From Erysipelotrichaceae bacterium (lineage in GTDB: Bacteria; Bacillota_I; Bacilli_A; Erysipelotrichales; Erysipelotrichaceae): 59,717 nucleotides of DNA. The DNA lies in assembly GCA_017405675.1 (NCBI GenBank), contig JAFRAB010000050.1:1-59717 (forward strand). Direction: 5' to 3'. Position 1 is the stretch's first letter, and each line of letters opens with the position of its first letter. Below are positions 24,493-33,624 of this stretch, one piece after another. Under the pieces are notes generated by a model that made no database searches, was not told where the DNA came from, and worked only from the letters and a program-made list of their open reading frames with translations. The translations under genes were made by a program, and so were the position numbers.

Positions 24493-24983
24493 TTACATTG
24501 ATCCTTTCCATTATTATGATGGCAGCTCTGTTTCTCCTTCTTTGGGGAGCAGTTGGTTTCGTTCAGGAAAAGAAGTTCTTTACTTCTGCACCGAAAGACA
24601 TTCAGGCTGCAGTTAAAGAACATTCCGAACGCTTCCCAGGCCAGAAAGTTCTGGGATGGCGTATGATAGCAGTTTCCATGATCATGTTTGTGGTATCGTT
24701 TGTCTATGCCGGATATGACGGATTAAAGAACAATTTCACTTTCTGGCAGTTTTTCTTCAGATATCTGATAATGCTGTATCTGCTGAAGGCTTTTGACATC
24801 ATTGTCTTTGACTGGTACCTGCTGACCAAAAGCCATTTTTTCCAGCATTATTATCCGGAAACCGAAGGTTGTGAGGGATATCACAGCTTTGGTTTTAACC
24901 GTAAGGAACAGCTTTTAAGAATAGCTGTCTACCCGTTTGTATCCTTACTGCTGGCATTCATATGTGTTCTGTTTAAACATTAG
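24486..24983 (+). CDS. Membrane protein, end of the metal operon
   Basis: 165 residues from the ATG at 24486, which follows GAGGAAC and overlaps the preceding stop; an in-frame ATG at 24468 lies within the upstream gene. Four hydrophobic segments. FNRKEQLLRIAVYPF near the C-terminus. Family not recognised. Last gene of the seven-gene operon. Confidence 0.65.
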   Translation: MLVTLILSIIMMAALFLLLWGAVGFVQEKKFFTSAPKDIQAAVKEHSERFPGQKVLGWRMIAVSMIMFVVSFVYAGYDGLKNNFTFWQFFFRYLIMLYLLKAFDIIVFDWYLLTKSHFFQHYYPETEGCEGYHSFGFNRKEQLLRIAVYPFVSLLLAFICVLFKH

Positions 24984-24991
24984 CGTAAATG

Positions 24992-25022
24992 AAAAATCCG
25001 AATCTTAGTGACTCGGATTTTT
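24992..25022. terminator. Terminator of the metal operon
   Basis: AAAAATCCGA (24992-25001) and TCGGATTTTT (25013-25022). T-rich on both strands, so it also serves the convergent regulator gene. Confidence 0.8.
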
Positions 25023-25031
25023 TGCTTGAAT

Positions 25032-25394
25032 TTATTTTCTTATATATTTTTTGATAGCTTCAAAACTGGTATCTGAAATGACGTGTTCCATGCGGCAGGC
25101 ATCTTCTATGGCGATTTCCGGATCAATTCCAAGCTTTATCAGTATCTCGCTGAGAACCTGATGCCTTTCATATATTTTTTCTGCTATTTCCCGCCCGGTC
25201 TTGGATAAGGTTATATAACCGTTTTTATCAACGTTGATATAACTGTTTTCCTTTAGTATTTTAAGTGCACGGGAAACAGATGGCTTGGAATAACCCATTT
25301 CTTCTCCAATATCTATTGCTCTGACATTTTCCATTCTCTGAGACAGTATCAGAATGGTTTCAAGATACATTTCGCCGGATTCCTGTAGCCTCAT
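25032..25394 (-). CDS. DtxR/MntR-family metal-dependent regulator
   Basis: 120 residues: winged helix and dimerisation domain only, no SH3 domain, so it is the short MntR/TroR-like form. MRLQESGEMYLETILIL, the recognition helix SKPSVSRALKILKENSYI and ERHQVLSEIL with ACRMEHVIS are family landmarks; the Glu, His and Cys in these give the metal site. It is divergent from feoAAB and convergent with the seven-gene operon, both of which bear its likely operator. AAAGGAGTGAT precedes the start. Fe or Mn is the probable co-repressor. Confidence 0.92.
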   Translation of the reverse strand: MRLQESGEMYLETILILSQRMENVRAIDIGEEMGYSKPSVSRALKILKENSYINVDKNGYITLSKTGREIAEKIYERHQVLSEILIKLGIDPEIAIEDACRMEHVISDTSFEAIKKYIRK

Positions 25395-25452
25395 ATAAGA
25401 TCACTCCTTTTTTTTATTATACAACAATAAAAAGTTAAATGTTTAATTTTGG

Positions 25453-25516
25453 AGTTACCTATTGCTAACTAAAGGAAAAGTGTTTATAATGCTAGTGAAG
25501 TTAGCGAAGGCTAACC
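25453..25516 (+). promoter_or_regulatory. feo promoter with two DtxR-type operators
   Basis: -35 TTGCTA (25462-25467), 17-bp spacer, -10 TATAAT (25485-25490). One operator, AGTTACC-TATT-GCTAACT (25453-25470), covers the -35. The second, AGTTAGC-GAAG-GCTAACC (25499-25516), covers the start-site region. Both match the operator at 20667-20688, and the second matches the published IdeR/DtxR box closely (TTAG...GGCTAACCTA). Confidence 0.85.
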
Positions 25517-25538
25517 TATTAATGAAGGGGTAATGATT

Positions 25539-25751
25539 ATGATGCCATTGGTATTCGCACCGGAAGGTGAAGTTAACGTTATCAAAAAAGTAAATGGCAA
25601 TCCGCAGATCAAGTCTCATCTTGAAACACTGGGATTTGTCAGCGGTGCTGAAGTAACAGTCATCAATGAAATTGCCGGTAATCTCATAGTGAACATTAAG
25701 GAAACAAGAGTAGCCGTCAGTAAGGAAATGGCTCAGAAAATCATGATCTGA
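25539..25751 (+). CDS. feoA: FeoA domain protein 1
   Basis: About 70 residues. Three in-frame ATGs lie at 25533, 25539 and 25542; GAAGGGG ends at 25530, so the second or third is best spaced and the first is too close. The SH3-like FeoA fold is seen in VNVIKKVNGNPQIKSHLETLGFVSGAEVTVINEIAGN. FeoA assists FeoB-mediated ferrous iron import. First gene after the iron-type promoter. Confidence 0.88.
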   Translation: MMPLVFAPEGEVNVIKKVNGNPQIKSHLETLGFVSGAEVTVINEIAGNLIVNIKETRVAVSKEMAQKIMI

Positions 25752-25766
25752 TCAGGAGGGATTGAA

Positions 25767-26003
25767 ATGAAAACTTTAAGAGATGCCAATATAGGCTCAA
25801 CAGTTACAGTCAGAAAAGTTCATGGTGAAGGCGCAATCAAGCGCAGAATCATGGACATGGGTGTAACTAAGAACGTTGAAATCTATGTACGTAAAGTTGC
25901 TCCATTGGGAGACCCTATTGAAGTAACAGTACGCAATTATGAACTGTCAATTCGTAAGGCAGATGCCGAAATGATTGAAATATGGGAAGACGAGGAGAAT
26001 TAA
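25767..26003 (+). CDS. feoA: FeoA domain protein 2
   Basis: 78 residues with VTVRKVHGEGAIKRRIMDMGVTKNVEIYV, a second SH3-like FeoA domain. AGGAGGG precedes the start. Two FeoA genes before FeoB is a common Bacillota arrangement; the two are paralogues that probably form a complex with FeoB. Confidence 0.9.
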   Translation: MKTLRDANIGSTVTVRKVHGEGAIKRRIMDMGVTKNVEIYVRKVAPLGDPIEVTVRNYELSIRKADAEMIEIWEDEEN

Positions 26004-26004
26004 A

Positions 26005-28170
26005 ATGGGAATTAAGATCGCTTTAGCAGGTAACCCTAACAGCGGTAAGACAACACTGTTTAATGCCTTAACAGGATCAAATCAGTTTGTTGGAAACTGG
26101 CCAGGTGTTACGGTAGAGAAAAAAGAAGGCAAACTGAAAGGTCATGAAGATGTTATCATCACTGACCTGCCTGGTATTTATTCACTGTCTCCATATACTC
26201 TTGAAGAAGTAGTAGCCAGAAATTATCTGATTACAGAAAGACCTGATGCCATTCTGAACATTGTCGATGGAACAAACCTGGAAAGAAACCTGTATCTTAC
26301 GACACAGTTAACTGAACTGGGAATTCCTGTTGTCATCGCTCTTAACATGATCGACCTGATTGAAAAGAAGGGAGATTTCATTAATGTAGAAGAGCTTTCC
26401 AGACAGCTGGGATGTAAGATCGTTTCCATTTCAGCCTTAAAGGGTACTAACGTACAGCAGGCAGCTGAAGTAGCAGTTAAAGCTGCCAGGGAAACCAAGA
26501 CAGTACCAATGCATACATTCAGTGGCCCGGTAGAACATGCACTTGCTCATATTGAAGAGATCACAGTTCACAATCTTCCGGAAGAGCAGCAGAGATGGTA
26601 TGCAATTAAACTGTTTGAAAGAGACGAAAAGGTAAGAGCTCAGCTGAACCTGAATGCTGAAACTATCAAACATATTGAAAATGACATAGCAGCCTGTGAA
26701 AAGGAAATGGATGATGATGCTGAAAGCATCATTACCAATGAAAGATACGTTTACATTGGCGAAATGCTGAAGGGCGTATACAAAAAAGTCGGTGTTGGAC
26801 AGCTGACAACGTCTGATAAGATCGATAAGATCGTAACTAACCGTATTTTGGGATTACCAATATTTGCTCTGGTTATGTTCGGCGTTTATTGGCTGGCGAT
26901 GGGCCCGTTTGGTTCATTCTTAACAGACTGGACTAATGATGTTTTTGCCGCTGAATGGATGGAAGGTGGAGCTGCTGCTCTGCTTGAAGGATGGGGTGTA
27001 TCGCCTTGGATCGTCTCACTTGTTGCAGACGGCATCGTTCACGGTGTTGGTGCAGTATTGGGCTTTGTACCGCAGATGATCGTTCTGTTCTTAATGCTGT
27101 GTATTCTGGAAGATGTTGGTTACATGGCACGTGTTGCCTTTATCATGGACCGTGTTTTCCGTAAATTTGGCTTATCCGGAAAGAGCTTCATTCCTATGCT
27201 GATAGGATCAGGATGCGGAGTTCCGGGTGTCATGGCAACAAGAACAATTGAAAATGAACGTGACCGCCGTATGACGATCATGACAACATGTTTCATCCCA
27301 TGCGGAGCTAAGCTTCCAATTATCGGCTTGATTGCCAATGCCGTATTCGGAGGCGGTGCCTGGGTAGCAGCATCAGCATATTTTGTAGGTGTAGCATCTA
27401 TTATCATTTCCGGTATCATGCTTAAGAAGACCAAGATGTTTGCCGGTGACCCTGCTCCATTTGTCATGGAACTTCCTCCTTACCACGTACCATCTGCAAC
27501 AAATGTTTTCAGAGGCACATGGGAACGTGGCTGGAGCTTTATAAAGAGAGCAGGAAGCGTTATCGTGTTATCTTCAATTGTCATCTGGGTACTGAACTCA
27601 CTGTCATTTGAAGGCGGATTACATTATCTTGGTGAAGGTGCTGAAGGTGCTTCAATTCTGGAGAACGTCGGTAATCTGTTTGCCTGGATCTTCAAGCCTT
27701 TAGGCTTTGGTACATGGCAGGCAACGGTAGCTACAGTATTAGGTCTGGTAGCCAAGGAAGATGTCGTTGGTACCATTGGTACACTCATCAGTATGGAAGA
27801 CCTGCCTGATCTGGTTGAAGAAGGCGAAAACATTGCCGGTGTACTTGATGTATTCTTCAACAGTTCAACAGCTGCTGCTTATGCATTCATGTTATTTAAC
27901 CTGTTATGTGCTCCTTGCTTCGCAGCTATGGGTGCCATCAAGAGAGAAATGAACAATGCCAAATGGACTGCCTTCGCAATTGGATATATGACAGTATTTG
28001 CCTATGCCATTGCCCTCATATATTATCAGATTGCTTCAGCTATTAAGGGTGAAGTACATATTATCGGTTTAGTTGTTGCCCTGGCAATTCTGGTTGGTAT
28101 GATTTACATGCTGTTCTTCAAAAAGTACGAAGAGAGTGAAAAACTGACTCAGGAAGTCAAGGTCAAGTAA
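26005..28170 (+). CDS. feoB: Ferrous iron transport protein B
   Basis: 721 residues from the ATG at 26005, preceded by GAGGAG; the longer listed frame overlaps feoA2. The N-terminal GTPase has GNPNSGKT (G1), DLPGIYSL (G3, Asp at about residue 54) and ALNMIDL (G4). The C-terminal half is a polytopic membrane domain with Gate repeats, IGSGCGVPGVMATR and IPCGAKLPI. Imports Fe(II) driven by GTP. Followed by the Cys-rich FeoB-associated peptide. Confidence 0.96.
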   Translation: MGIKIALAGNPNSGKTTLFNALTGSNQFVGNWPGVTVEKKEGKLKGHEDVIITDLPGIYSLSPYTLEEVVARNYLITERPDAILNIVDGTNLERNLYLTTQLTELGIPVVIALNMIDLIEKKGDFINVEELSRQLGCKIVSISALKGTNVQQAAEVAVKAARETKTVPMHTFSGPVEHALAHIEEITVHNLPEEQQRWYAIKLFERDEKVRAQLNLNAETIKHIENDIAACEKEMDDDAESIITNERYVYIGEMLKGVYKKVGVGQLTTSDKIDKIVTNRILGLPIFALVMFGVYWLAMGPFGSFLTDWTNDVFAAEWMEGGAAALLEGWGVSPWIVSLVADGIVHGVGAVLGFVPQMIVLFLMLCILEDVGYMARVAFIMDRVFRKFGLSGKSFIPMLIGSGCGVPGVMATRTIENERDRRMTIMTTCFIPCGAKLPIIGLIANAVFGGGAWVAASAYFVGVASIIISGIMLKKTKMFAGDPAPFVMELPPYHVPSATNVFRGTWERGWSFIKRAGSVIVLSSIVIWVLNSLSFEGGLHYLGEGAEGASILENVGNLFAWIFKPLGFGTWQATVATVLGLVAKEDVVGTIGTLISMEDLPDLVEEGENIAGVLDVFFNSSTAAAYAFMLFNLLCAPCFAAMGAIKREMNNAKWTAFAIGYMTVFAYAIALIYYQIASAIKGEVHIIGLVVALAILVGMIYMLFFKKYEESEKLTQEVKVK

Positions 28171-28171
28171 T

Positions 28172-28339
28172 ATGAAAGGCATTAACATTGCTGATCTGGG
28201 AATTGTGCTTGCAGTTATACTGTTAATTGCCTTGTGTATCAGAGCTCTCATCAGCAATAAGAAAAGCGGAAAGTGTTCCTGCGGAGCTGCAAGTTGTTCA
28301 GGCTGTGCAGGATGCAAAATAGTTATGCAGAAAAGATAA
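28172..28339 (+). CDS. FeoB-associated Cys-rich membrane peptide
   Basis: 55 residues, starting at 28172, two bases after the feoB stop. An N-terminal hydrophobic helix (IADLGIVLAVILLIALCI) is followed by a basic patch and the cluster CSCGAASCSGCAGC. This matches the small FeoB-associated Cys-rich family (PF12669). Six Cys may carry iron or interact with FeoB. Its role is not established. Confidence 0.85.
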   Translation: MKGINIADLGIVLAVILLIALCIRALISNKKSGKCSCGAASCSGCAGCKIVMQKR

Positions 28340-28346
28340 GAATCAT

Positions 28347-28370
28347 AGGGATGTTGATCATCCCTTTTTC
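28347..28370 (+). terminator. feo operon terminator
   Basis: AGGGATG (28347-28353), TTGAT, CATCCCT (28359-28365), then TTTTC. Confidence 0.82.
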
Positions 28371-28379
28371 TTATGAAAA

Positions 28380-28405
28380 AAACATCCAGTTAGAACTGGA
28401 TGTTT
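28380..28405 (-). terminator. Terminator, minus strand
   Basis: AAACATCCAGT (28380-28390), TAGA, ACTGGATGTTT (28395-28405); on the minus strand the run continues with T residues. Ends the flavin reductase gene. Confidence 0.8.
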
Positions 28406-28423
28406 CTGTTTCTGAATGTATAT

Positions 28424-30397
28424 TTAAATGTTGTTAGCTACTTCGTAAGCATCCCAGATAGCTTTCAGGATTGTTCCGGCTCCGGTAGCATCGCCAACTT
28501 CATACATTGGTACACCTAATTCAGCCCACTGTTCCTTGAGGTTAGGTGCTGGTTTGAAACCTAAGGCTGATACTACTGTATCGGCAGGGAATAATTCCTT
28601 TGTGCCGTCTGCTTTTTCAACAACGGCGCCTTCATCGGTTACTTCTACAAGCTTTGTGCCTGTATAAACCTTTACACCCTTGTTTTCAAACAGGTCAACA
28701 ATCATCTGCTTGTTAGGATATGGAGCACCGGCACCGCCAGCAGCCATGATATCATCAAGAGCTTCAACGATGATTACTTCCTTGCCATGGTTTGCCTCAT
28801 CAAGTGCGATTTCACAGCCTACCAGACCGCCGCCGACGATGACAACCTTCTGACCGAGCAGTTCAGGTTTGTCAATGGCAGTTAATGAATCAATGGCTTT
28901 ATCAAGACCAGGGATCTTAGGTGAAGCAACATTGGTTCCGGTTGCCAGAACGATGGCATCTGGTTCCTGTTTCCTGATGCAGTTGATGCATGGTTCGTGT
29001 TCCATCTTGATATTGACATCAAGATTCTTCAATTCATTCTGATACCAGGCATTCAGCTTGGCAATTTCACTCTTGAAACTGTGAGCACCAGCTTCAACGA
29101 TATGTCCGCCTAGGTGGTCACTCTTTTCAAATAATGTTACCTTATAGCCTCTTAAAGCAGCTGTTCTGGCAGCTTCCATACCGGCAACACCGCCACCGAC
29201 AACAACGACTTTCTTTTCACCTTCACCCGGTTTCAGACCCATGACGGTTTCACGTCCGGCCTGAGGGTTAACAGCGCATGATACAGGTTCACCAGTTTCA
29301 ACACATCTTCTGAAGCAACCCATGTTACAGCCGATGCATGGCCTGATCTGTTCAGGATGACCGGCAAACAGCTTGTTTGGATATTCAGGATCAGCTAATG
29401 ATGGTCTGCCTAAACCTACGGCATCAATTTCACCGGCTTCTACAGCTTTGGCAGCCAGGTCATAATCCTGCATTCTGCCGCCGGCAATTACAGGAATGCT
29501 GACGACCTTCTTAGCTTCAGCAGCTAACGGGATCATGAAGCCCTGAGGATTATACATTGGAGGGCAGGCATAATAGAATGAGTCGTATGTACCTGTATCG
29601 GTATCAAGGAAGTTGTAACCGTACTGTTCAAGCAGCTTTGAGATTTCAATGCCTTCTTCCAGAGTACGTCCTACTTCTTCTTCACCTGTTAAGGTAGCCT
29701 TATCGTAGTCTTTGATATAAGTCTTTAAACCAAGACGCATACCGACAGGGAAGTCATCACCGCATTTTGCATGGATCCCTTCAACAATTTCCCTGGCACA
29801 GCGTAATCTGTTTTCCAGTGATCCGCCATATTCGTCAGTTCTTCTGTTGTAGAAGGCCATGGCCATCTGGTCAAGCAGATAGCCCCAGTGCATGGCATGA
29901 ATTTCAACACCGTCATAACCACATTCCTTGGCAATGACAGCACCTTCGATCATGTCAGCAATTTTCAGCTTAATCTGTTCAGTAGTAAGTTCTGGAGATT
30001 TTACATCAGGATTTCTCCAGACAGGGTTTTCTGACGGTCCAGGCAGGCCAGGATAGTTACGGCCTAAACCCATGGTGATCTGACAGAAAATCTTTGCTCC
30101 CCGTTTATGTACTCTTTCAACCAGTTCCTTGGCTTTTTCCTGCCAGTGAGGATTAGTTACCAGAGGTCCCAGTGCTGAATAAGGGTCAACATGGCTGTCA
30201 GTTCCGGCTGCGCCAGGAATGATAAGCCCAAAGCCGCCCTGTGCTCTTAATTCAAAATAATGGATCAGATTCTCAGAAAAACCGCCCTGTTCGTCATAAG
30301 AAAGACCGCCCATAGTCATTGGTATAACAGTAAAACGGTTTTTAATTTCAACATTACAGATCTTGTAAGGCTGATTAAGAACATCGTATTTGCTCAT
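28424..30397 (-). CDS. NADH:flavin oxidoreductase/2,4-dienoyl-CoA reductase-like (OYE plus FAD domain)
   Basis: 657 residues. The N-terminal TIM barrel (1-350) binds FMN, with HAMHWGYLLDQ in the catalytic segment. Next comes a 4Fe-4S motif CIGCNMGCFRRC. The C-terminal half is an FAD/NAD(P) domain with VVVVGGGVAGMEAARTAALRG and VVIVGGGLVGCEIALDEAN. This three-part layout is shared by dienoyl-CoA reductases, bile-acid BaiCD/BaiH-type and enoate reductases. Substrate not deducible. AGGAG precedes the start. Monocistronic. Confidence 0.9.
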   Translation of the reverse strand: MSKYDVLNQPYKICNVEIKNRFTVIPMTMGGLSYDEQGGFSENLIHYFELRAQGGFGLIIPGAAGTDSHVDPYSALGPLVTNPHWQEKAKELVERVHKRGAKIFCQITMGLGRNYPGLPGPSENPVWRNPDVKSPELTTEQIKLKIADMIEGAVIAKECGYDGVEIHAMHWGYLLDQMAMAFYNRRTDEYGGSLENRLRCAREIVEGIHAKCGDDFPVGMRLGLKTYIKDYDKATLTGEEEVGRTLEEGIEISKLLEQYGYNFLDTDTGTYDSFYYACPPMYNPQGFMIPLAAEAKKVVSIPVIAGGRMQDYDLAAKAVEAGEIDAVGLGRPSLADPEYPNKLFAGHPEQIRPCIGCNMGCFRRCVETGEPVSCAVNPQAGRETVMGLKPGEGEKKVVVVGGGVAGMEAARTAALRGYKVTLFEKSDHLGGHIVEAGAHSFKSEIAKLNAWYQNELKNLDVNIKMEHEPCINCIRKQEPDAIVLATGTNVASPKIPGLDKAIDSLTAIDKPELLGQKVVIVGGGLVGCEIALDEANHGKEVIIVEALDDIMAAGGAGAPYPNKQMIVDLFENKGVKVYTGTKLVEVTDEGAVVEKADGTKELFPADTVVSALGFKPAPNLKEQWAELGVPMYEVGDATGAGTILKAIWDAYEVANNI

Positions 30398-30554
30398 ATT
30401 ATTTTCTTACTCCTTCTGACATTATTTTAACATTTGTAAAGTTTCTTTGCTTGCAGGATACTTTATAAAATATAATATGTAATGGCATAGGTGATTATAA
30501 ACATGACATAGCCTGTGTTATAATAAAATGTAAACCTGTGGGAGGAGTTTTGTA

Positions 30555-32135
30555 ATGTCTGAAAAACCCCAGCTTTCAAGAGAAGAAAAAAAGCGCAGAA
30601 TTTTATATAGAAAAAGAAGAAAAATTATATTTCCGGTTGCCAGACTGACTGCACTGATCATGGCAGCAATCACTTTGGTATTTTTTATTGTGATTGCCTT
30701 CCTGGGTGTGCTTCCATTCAAATATGTGGCAATTATCGGTTTAGTACTTCTTATCATAAATGCCATACTGGCATTACTGGCTTTCGGTCGCAAGGTTAAA
30801 AACAGTACCAAGGTATTCCAGACCGTAACGAGCTGGATATTGTGTGTGCTGATGATAATTGGTTCCATCAAACTGCCGGCTTATAAGGCTAAAATTGAAA
30901 AAATGTTCAATAAGGTTCCTCTGGAAAAAGAGGTCGTTTATAACGTATATGTCATGAGTGATTCCAGTTATGGTTCAATGAAGGATCTGGAAAGCAGTAC
31001 TCTGGGTGTTCAGAGCAATATGAATGATGAGGAAGTAACATATATATTTGAACGGCTTTCCGAAAAAATGAATACCAAGAATACAACGCAGAAAAACTGT
31101 CACAGTGTGGTTGATGCCGTAAATAAACTTTATAACGGGATTACTGATGCAATAGTTCTGAAAGAATCAAGTGCTTCCATTCTTAATGGTTATGACGAAT
31201 ATAAGGATTTTGCCACTAAAGCAAGGATCCTGTATACATTCAAGCGTACTGAACGGCTTTCCTTTGAAACGGATGCTGTAAAGTCAATTACGACCACACC
31301 ATTTATTGTCGGTATCGTTGGCAATGATGAATGGTTCCTTGATGACATAAGCAAGACTGATGGCTTCAGAAGCGATGTTAACATGCTCGTTGTCGTTAAT
31401 CCTAATACCAGTCAGGTACTGTTAATATCCGTTCCTAGAGACTCATACGTGGCTCTGGATGGCGATTCTAATAAGATGGATAAGCTTACTCATGCTACGG
31501 TAACCACCGGTATTGAAGGATGGATCAACACTCTGGAAGGCATGCTGGATATTAACATGAACTATTTCGTAAAGGTCAATTTCTCTTCTGTAGTCAGAAT
31601 AATTGATGCTTTAGGCGGTATTGACGTTGATAATCCATATGCCTTCAGAACCAATGCCTATGCTCACTTTGATGAAAAGTCAGGAGAGCGGTTGTATGAA
31701 TGGATCAGCTTCAGTGAAGGACCGATTCATCTTAACGGTGAGGAAGCTCTGGCCTATGTCAGAGAGAGATATTCTCTGCCTGACGGTGACCTGGGACGTA
31801 ACATGCACCAGACACTGGTAGTTAAAGCGTTAGTCAAGAAAGCTGTTTCACCGGATATCATCAGTAAGGTCGACAGACTGTTAGATGCCTTAAAGGGAAC
31901 ATTCCTGACTAACATGGAAACCAAGCAGATCCTGGAACTGGGCAGAATGCAGCTGGATAAGAATCCTGACTGGGAGATCATGAACGTGGCTCTCAAAGGA
32001 TATGTTGACTATGCCTACAGCTGGGAACTTAACGATGAACGGTCTATGCTGATGCTTGATTCCGAAAGTGTCAATAAGGCTACATATTATATAAAAGCAC
32101 TGTTAAACGGAGAAAGGATTTCTGTCGGTAACTGA
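30555..32135 (+). CDS. LytR-CpsA-Psr (LCP) family protein
   Basis: 526 residues. The N-terminus is basic and followed by about three hydrophobic segments (residues 25-110), anchoring the protein. An accessory domain (115-230) precedes the LCP catalytic domain: FRSDVNMLVVVNPNTSQVLL, then ISVPRDSYV with the conserved Arg and Asp, NYFVKVNFSSVV, and LAYVRERYSLPDGDLGRN. LCP enzymes transfer teichoic acid or capsule polymers to peptidoglycan. GGGAGGAG precedes the start; an FAD-dependent gene follows at 2 bp. Confidence 0.92.
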   Translation: MSEKPQLSREEKKRRILYRKRRKIIFPVARLTALIMAAITLVFFIVIAFLGVLPFKYVAIIGLVLLIINAILALLAFGRKVKNSTKVFQTVTSWILCVLMIIGSIKLPAYKAKIEKMFNKVPLEKEVVYNVYVMSDSSYGSMKDLESSTLGVQSNMNDEEVTYIFERLSEKMNTKNTTQKNCHSVVDAVNKLYNGITDAIVLKESSASILNGYDEYKDFATKARILYTFKRTERLSFETDAVKSITTTPFIVGIVGNDEWFLDDISKTDGFRSDVNMLVVVNPNTSQVLLISVPRDSYVALDGDSNKMDKLTHATVTTGIEGWINTLEGMLDINMNYFVKVNFSSVVRIIDALGGIDVDNPYAFRTNAYAHFDEKSGERLYEWISFSEGPIHLNGEEALAYVRERYSLPDGDLGRNMHQTLVVKALVKKAVSPDIISKVDRLLDALKGTFLTNMETKQILELGRMQLDKNPDWEIMNVALKGYVDYAYSWELNDERSMLMLDSESVNKATYYIKALLNGERISVGN

Positions 32136-32137
32136 TT

Positions 32138-33532
32138 ATGAAAAAAGAGTACGATGTTGTTATTATAGGCTGCGGTGAGGCAGGGCTGTATGCTGCTTAT
32201 GAACTGCTGCAGAAAAAGTCTGACATTAATATTGTGATTCTCGAAAAGGGCAAGGATATTCTGCACAGAAGCTGCCCAATAGTTGAAGGCAAGGTCAAGG
32301 AATGCATTAACTGTCCAACCTGCGCAATCATGAACGGTTTCGGCGGTGCCGGCGCTTTCTCAGATGGCAAGTTTAATTTCACCACTGATTTCGGCGGCTG
32401 GCTGACAGATTTCATGGCACCGGAAGAAGTCGTGGATCTGATCGAACATGTCGATTCCATCAATGTCAAGTTTGGCGCTACTCTGGAAAGATATTCTACA
32501 TCTTCACTTGAAGCTGCTGAACTGTCCAAGAAAGCTCTGCAGCATGACCTGCACCTGTTACAGGCTTCCTGCAAGCATCTGGGAACAGAGAATAATCTTA
32601 AAATCCTTACCAATATCTATGAATATCTCAATGAAAGAGTAGATCTTAAATTCAACAGTGAAGTTGTTGAAATCAATAAAAACGGAGCGCTTAATGCTGT
32701 TCTGAAAAACGGTGATGTCTATTCCGGAAAATACATGATCGCTGCACCTGGCAGAAGCGGTGCTGAATGGTTCTCAGGTCAGTGCCGGAAGATGGGTATC
32801 AAACAGTCAAATAACCAGGTTGATATCGGTGTCAGAGTTGAACTGCCGGCTGTCATATTCTCACATATTACGGATGTTGTTTATGAAAGCAAACTTGTCT
32901 ACCGTACTAAAGCGTATGGTGACAGAGTCAGAACTTTCTGTATGAATCCTTACGGTTATGTAGTAGCTGAAAACGTTGACGGCATTCAGACTGTTAACGG
33001 CCACAGTTATTCTGATGAAAAGCTCAGAAGCGAGAATACTAACTTCGCTTTACTGGTATCCAGCAGATTTACCGAACCGTTCAATGAACCGTATAAATAC
33101 GGCAAGCACATTGCTTCCTTAAGCAACATGCTGGCCGGTGGTGTTCTGGTTCAGAGATATGGTGACCTGATGAGAGGTACCAGAACAACTGAACACAGAA
33201 TGCGGAAATCCACTGTCAGACCAACATTGACAGCAGCAACTCCTGGCGATCTGTCTCTGGCTCTGCCGAAGAGACAGCTGGATGACATTATTGAAATGAT
33301 TCAGGTCCTTGATAAGATTGCACCGGGTACTGCCAACTATGATACATTACTGTATGGAGCTGAGGTTAAGTTTTATTCCAGCAGAGTAAAGCTTAACAGC
33401 AATCTGGAAACAGAAGTTGAAAACTTCTTCGCAATAGGTGATGGAGCCGGTATTACCAGAGGTCTTGCTCAGGCAGGAGCCAGCGGTGTCAAGGTAGCCA
33501 GAGTAATTGCAGATAGAATAGTTAATGAATAA
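32138..33532 (+). CDS. FAD-dependent oxidoreductase, COG2509-like
   Basis: 464 residues. YDVVIIGCGEAGLYAAYEL is a GxGxxG nucleotide-binding fold. Four Cys (CPIVEGKVKECINCPTCAIM) near residue 50 are conserved in this family and may be structural or redox. FFAIGDGAGITRGLAQAGASG is the C-terminal FAD-binding strand. The family's physiological role is not settled. Two bases after the LCP gene with no own strong ribosome binding site, so translation is coupled. Confidence 0.85.
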   Translation: MKKEYDVVIIGCGEAGLYAAYELLQKKSDINIVILEKGKDILHRSCPIVEGKVKECINCPTCAIMNGFGGAGAFSDGKFNFTTDFGGWLTDFMAPEEVVDLIEHVDSINVKFGATLERYSTSSLEAAELSKKALQHDLHLLQASCKHLGTENNLKILTNIYEYLNERVDLKFNSEVVEINKNGALNAVLKNGDVYSGKYMIAAPGRSGAEWFSGQCRKMGIKQSNNQVDIGVRVELPAVIFSHITDVVYESKLVYRTKAYGDRVRTFCMNPYGYVVAENVDGIQTVNGHSYSDEKLRSENTNFALLVSSRFTEPFNEPYKYGKHIASLSNMLAGGVLVQRYGDLMRGTRTTEHRMRKSTVRPTLTAATPGDLSLALPKRQLDDIIEMIQVLDKIAPGTANYDTLLYGAEVKFYSSRVKLNSNLETEVENFFAIGDGAGITRGLAQAGASGVKVARVIADRIVNE

Positions 33533-33538
33533 GAAAAG

Positions 33539-33558
33539 AATCCCACTCAGGTGGGATT
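33539..33558 (+). terminator. Terminator
   Basis: AATCCCAC (33539-33546), TCAG, GTGGGATT (33551-33558), T-run. Confidence 0.8.
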
Positions 33559-33584
33559 TTATCATGGGAAAATATATGTAAAAA

Positions 33585-33607
33585 AGAAACTGTCGAAAAC
33601 AGTTTCT
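33585..33607 (-). terminator. Terminator, minus strand
   Basis: AGAAACTGT (33585-33593), CGAAA, ACAGTTTCT (33599-33607); minus strand continues with a T-run. Ends the NERD-like gene. Confidence 0.8.
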
Positions 33608-33624
33608 GTTATTTTGAATAATAC

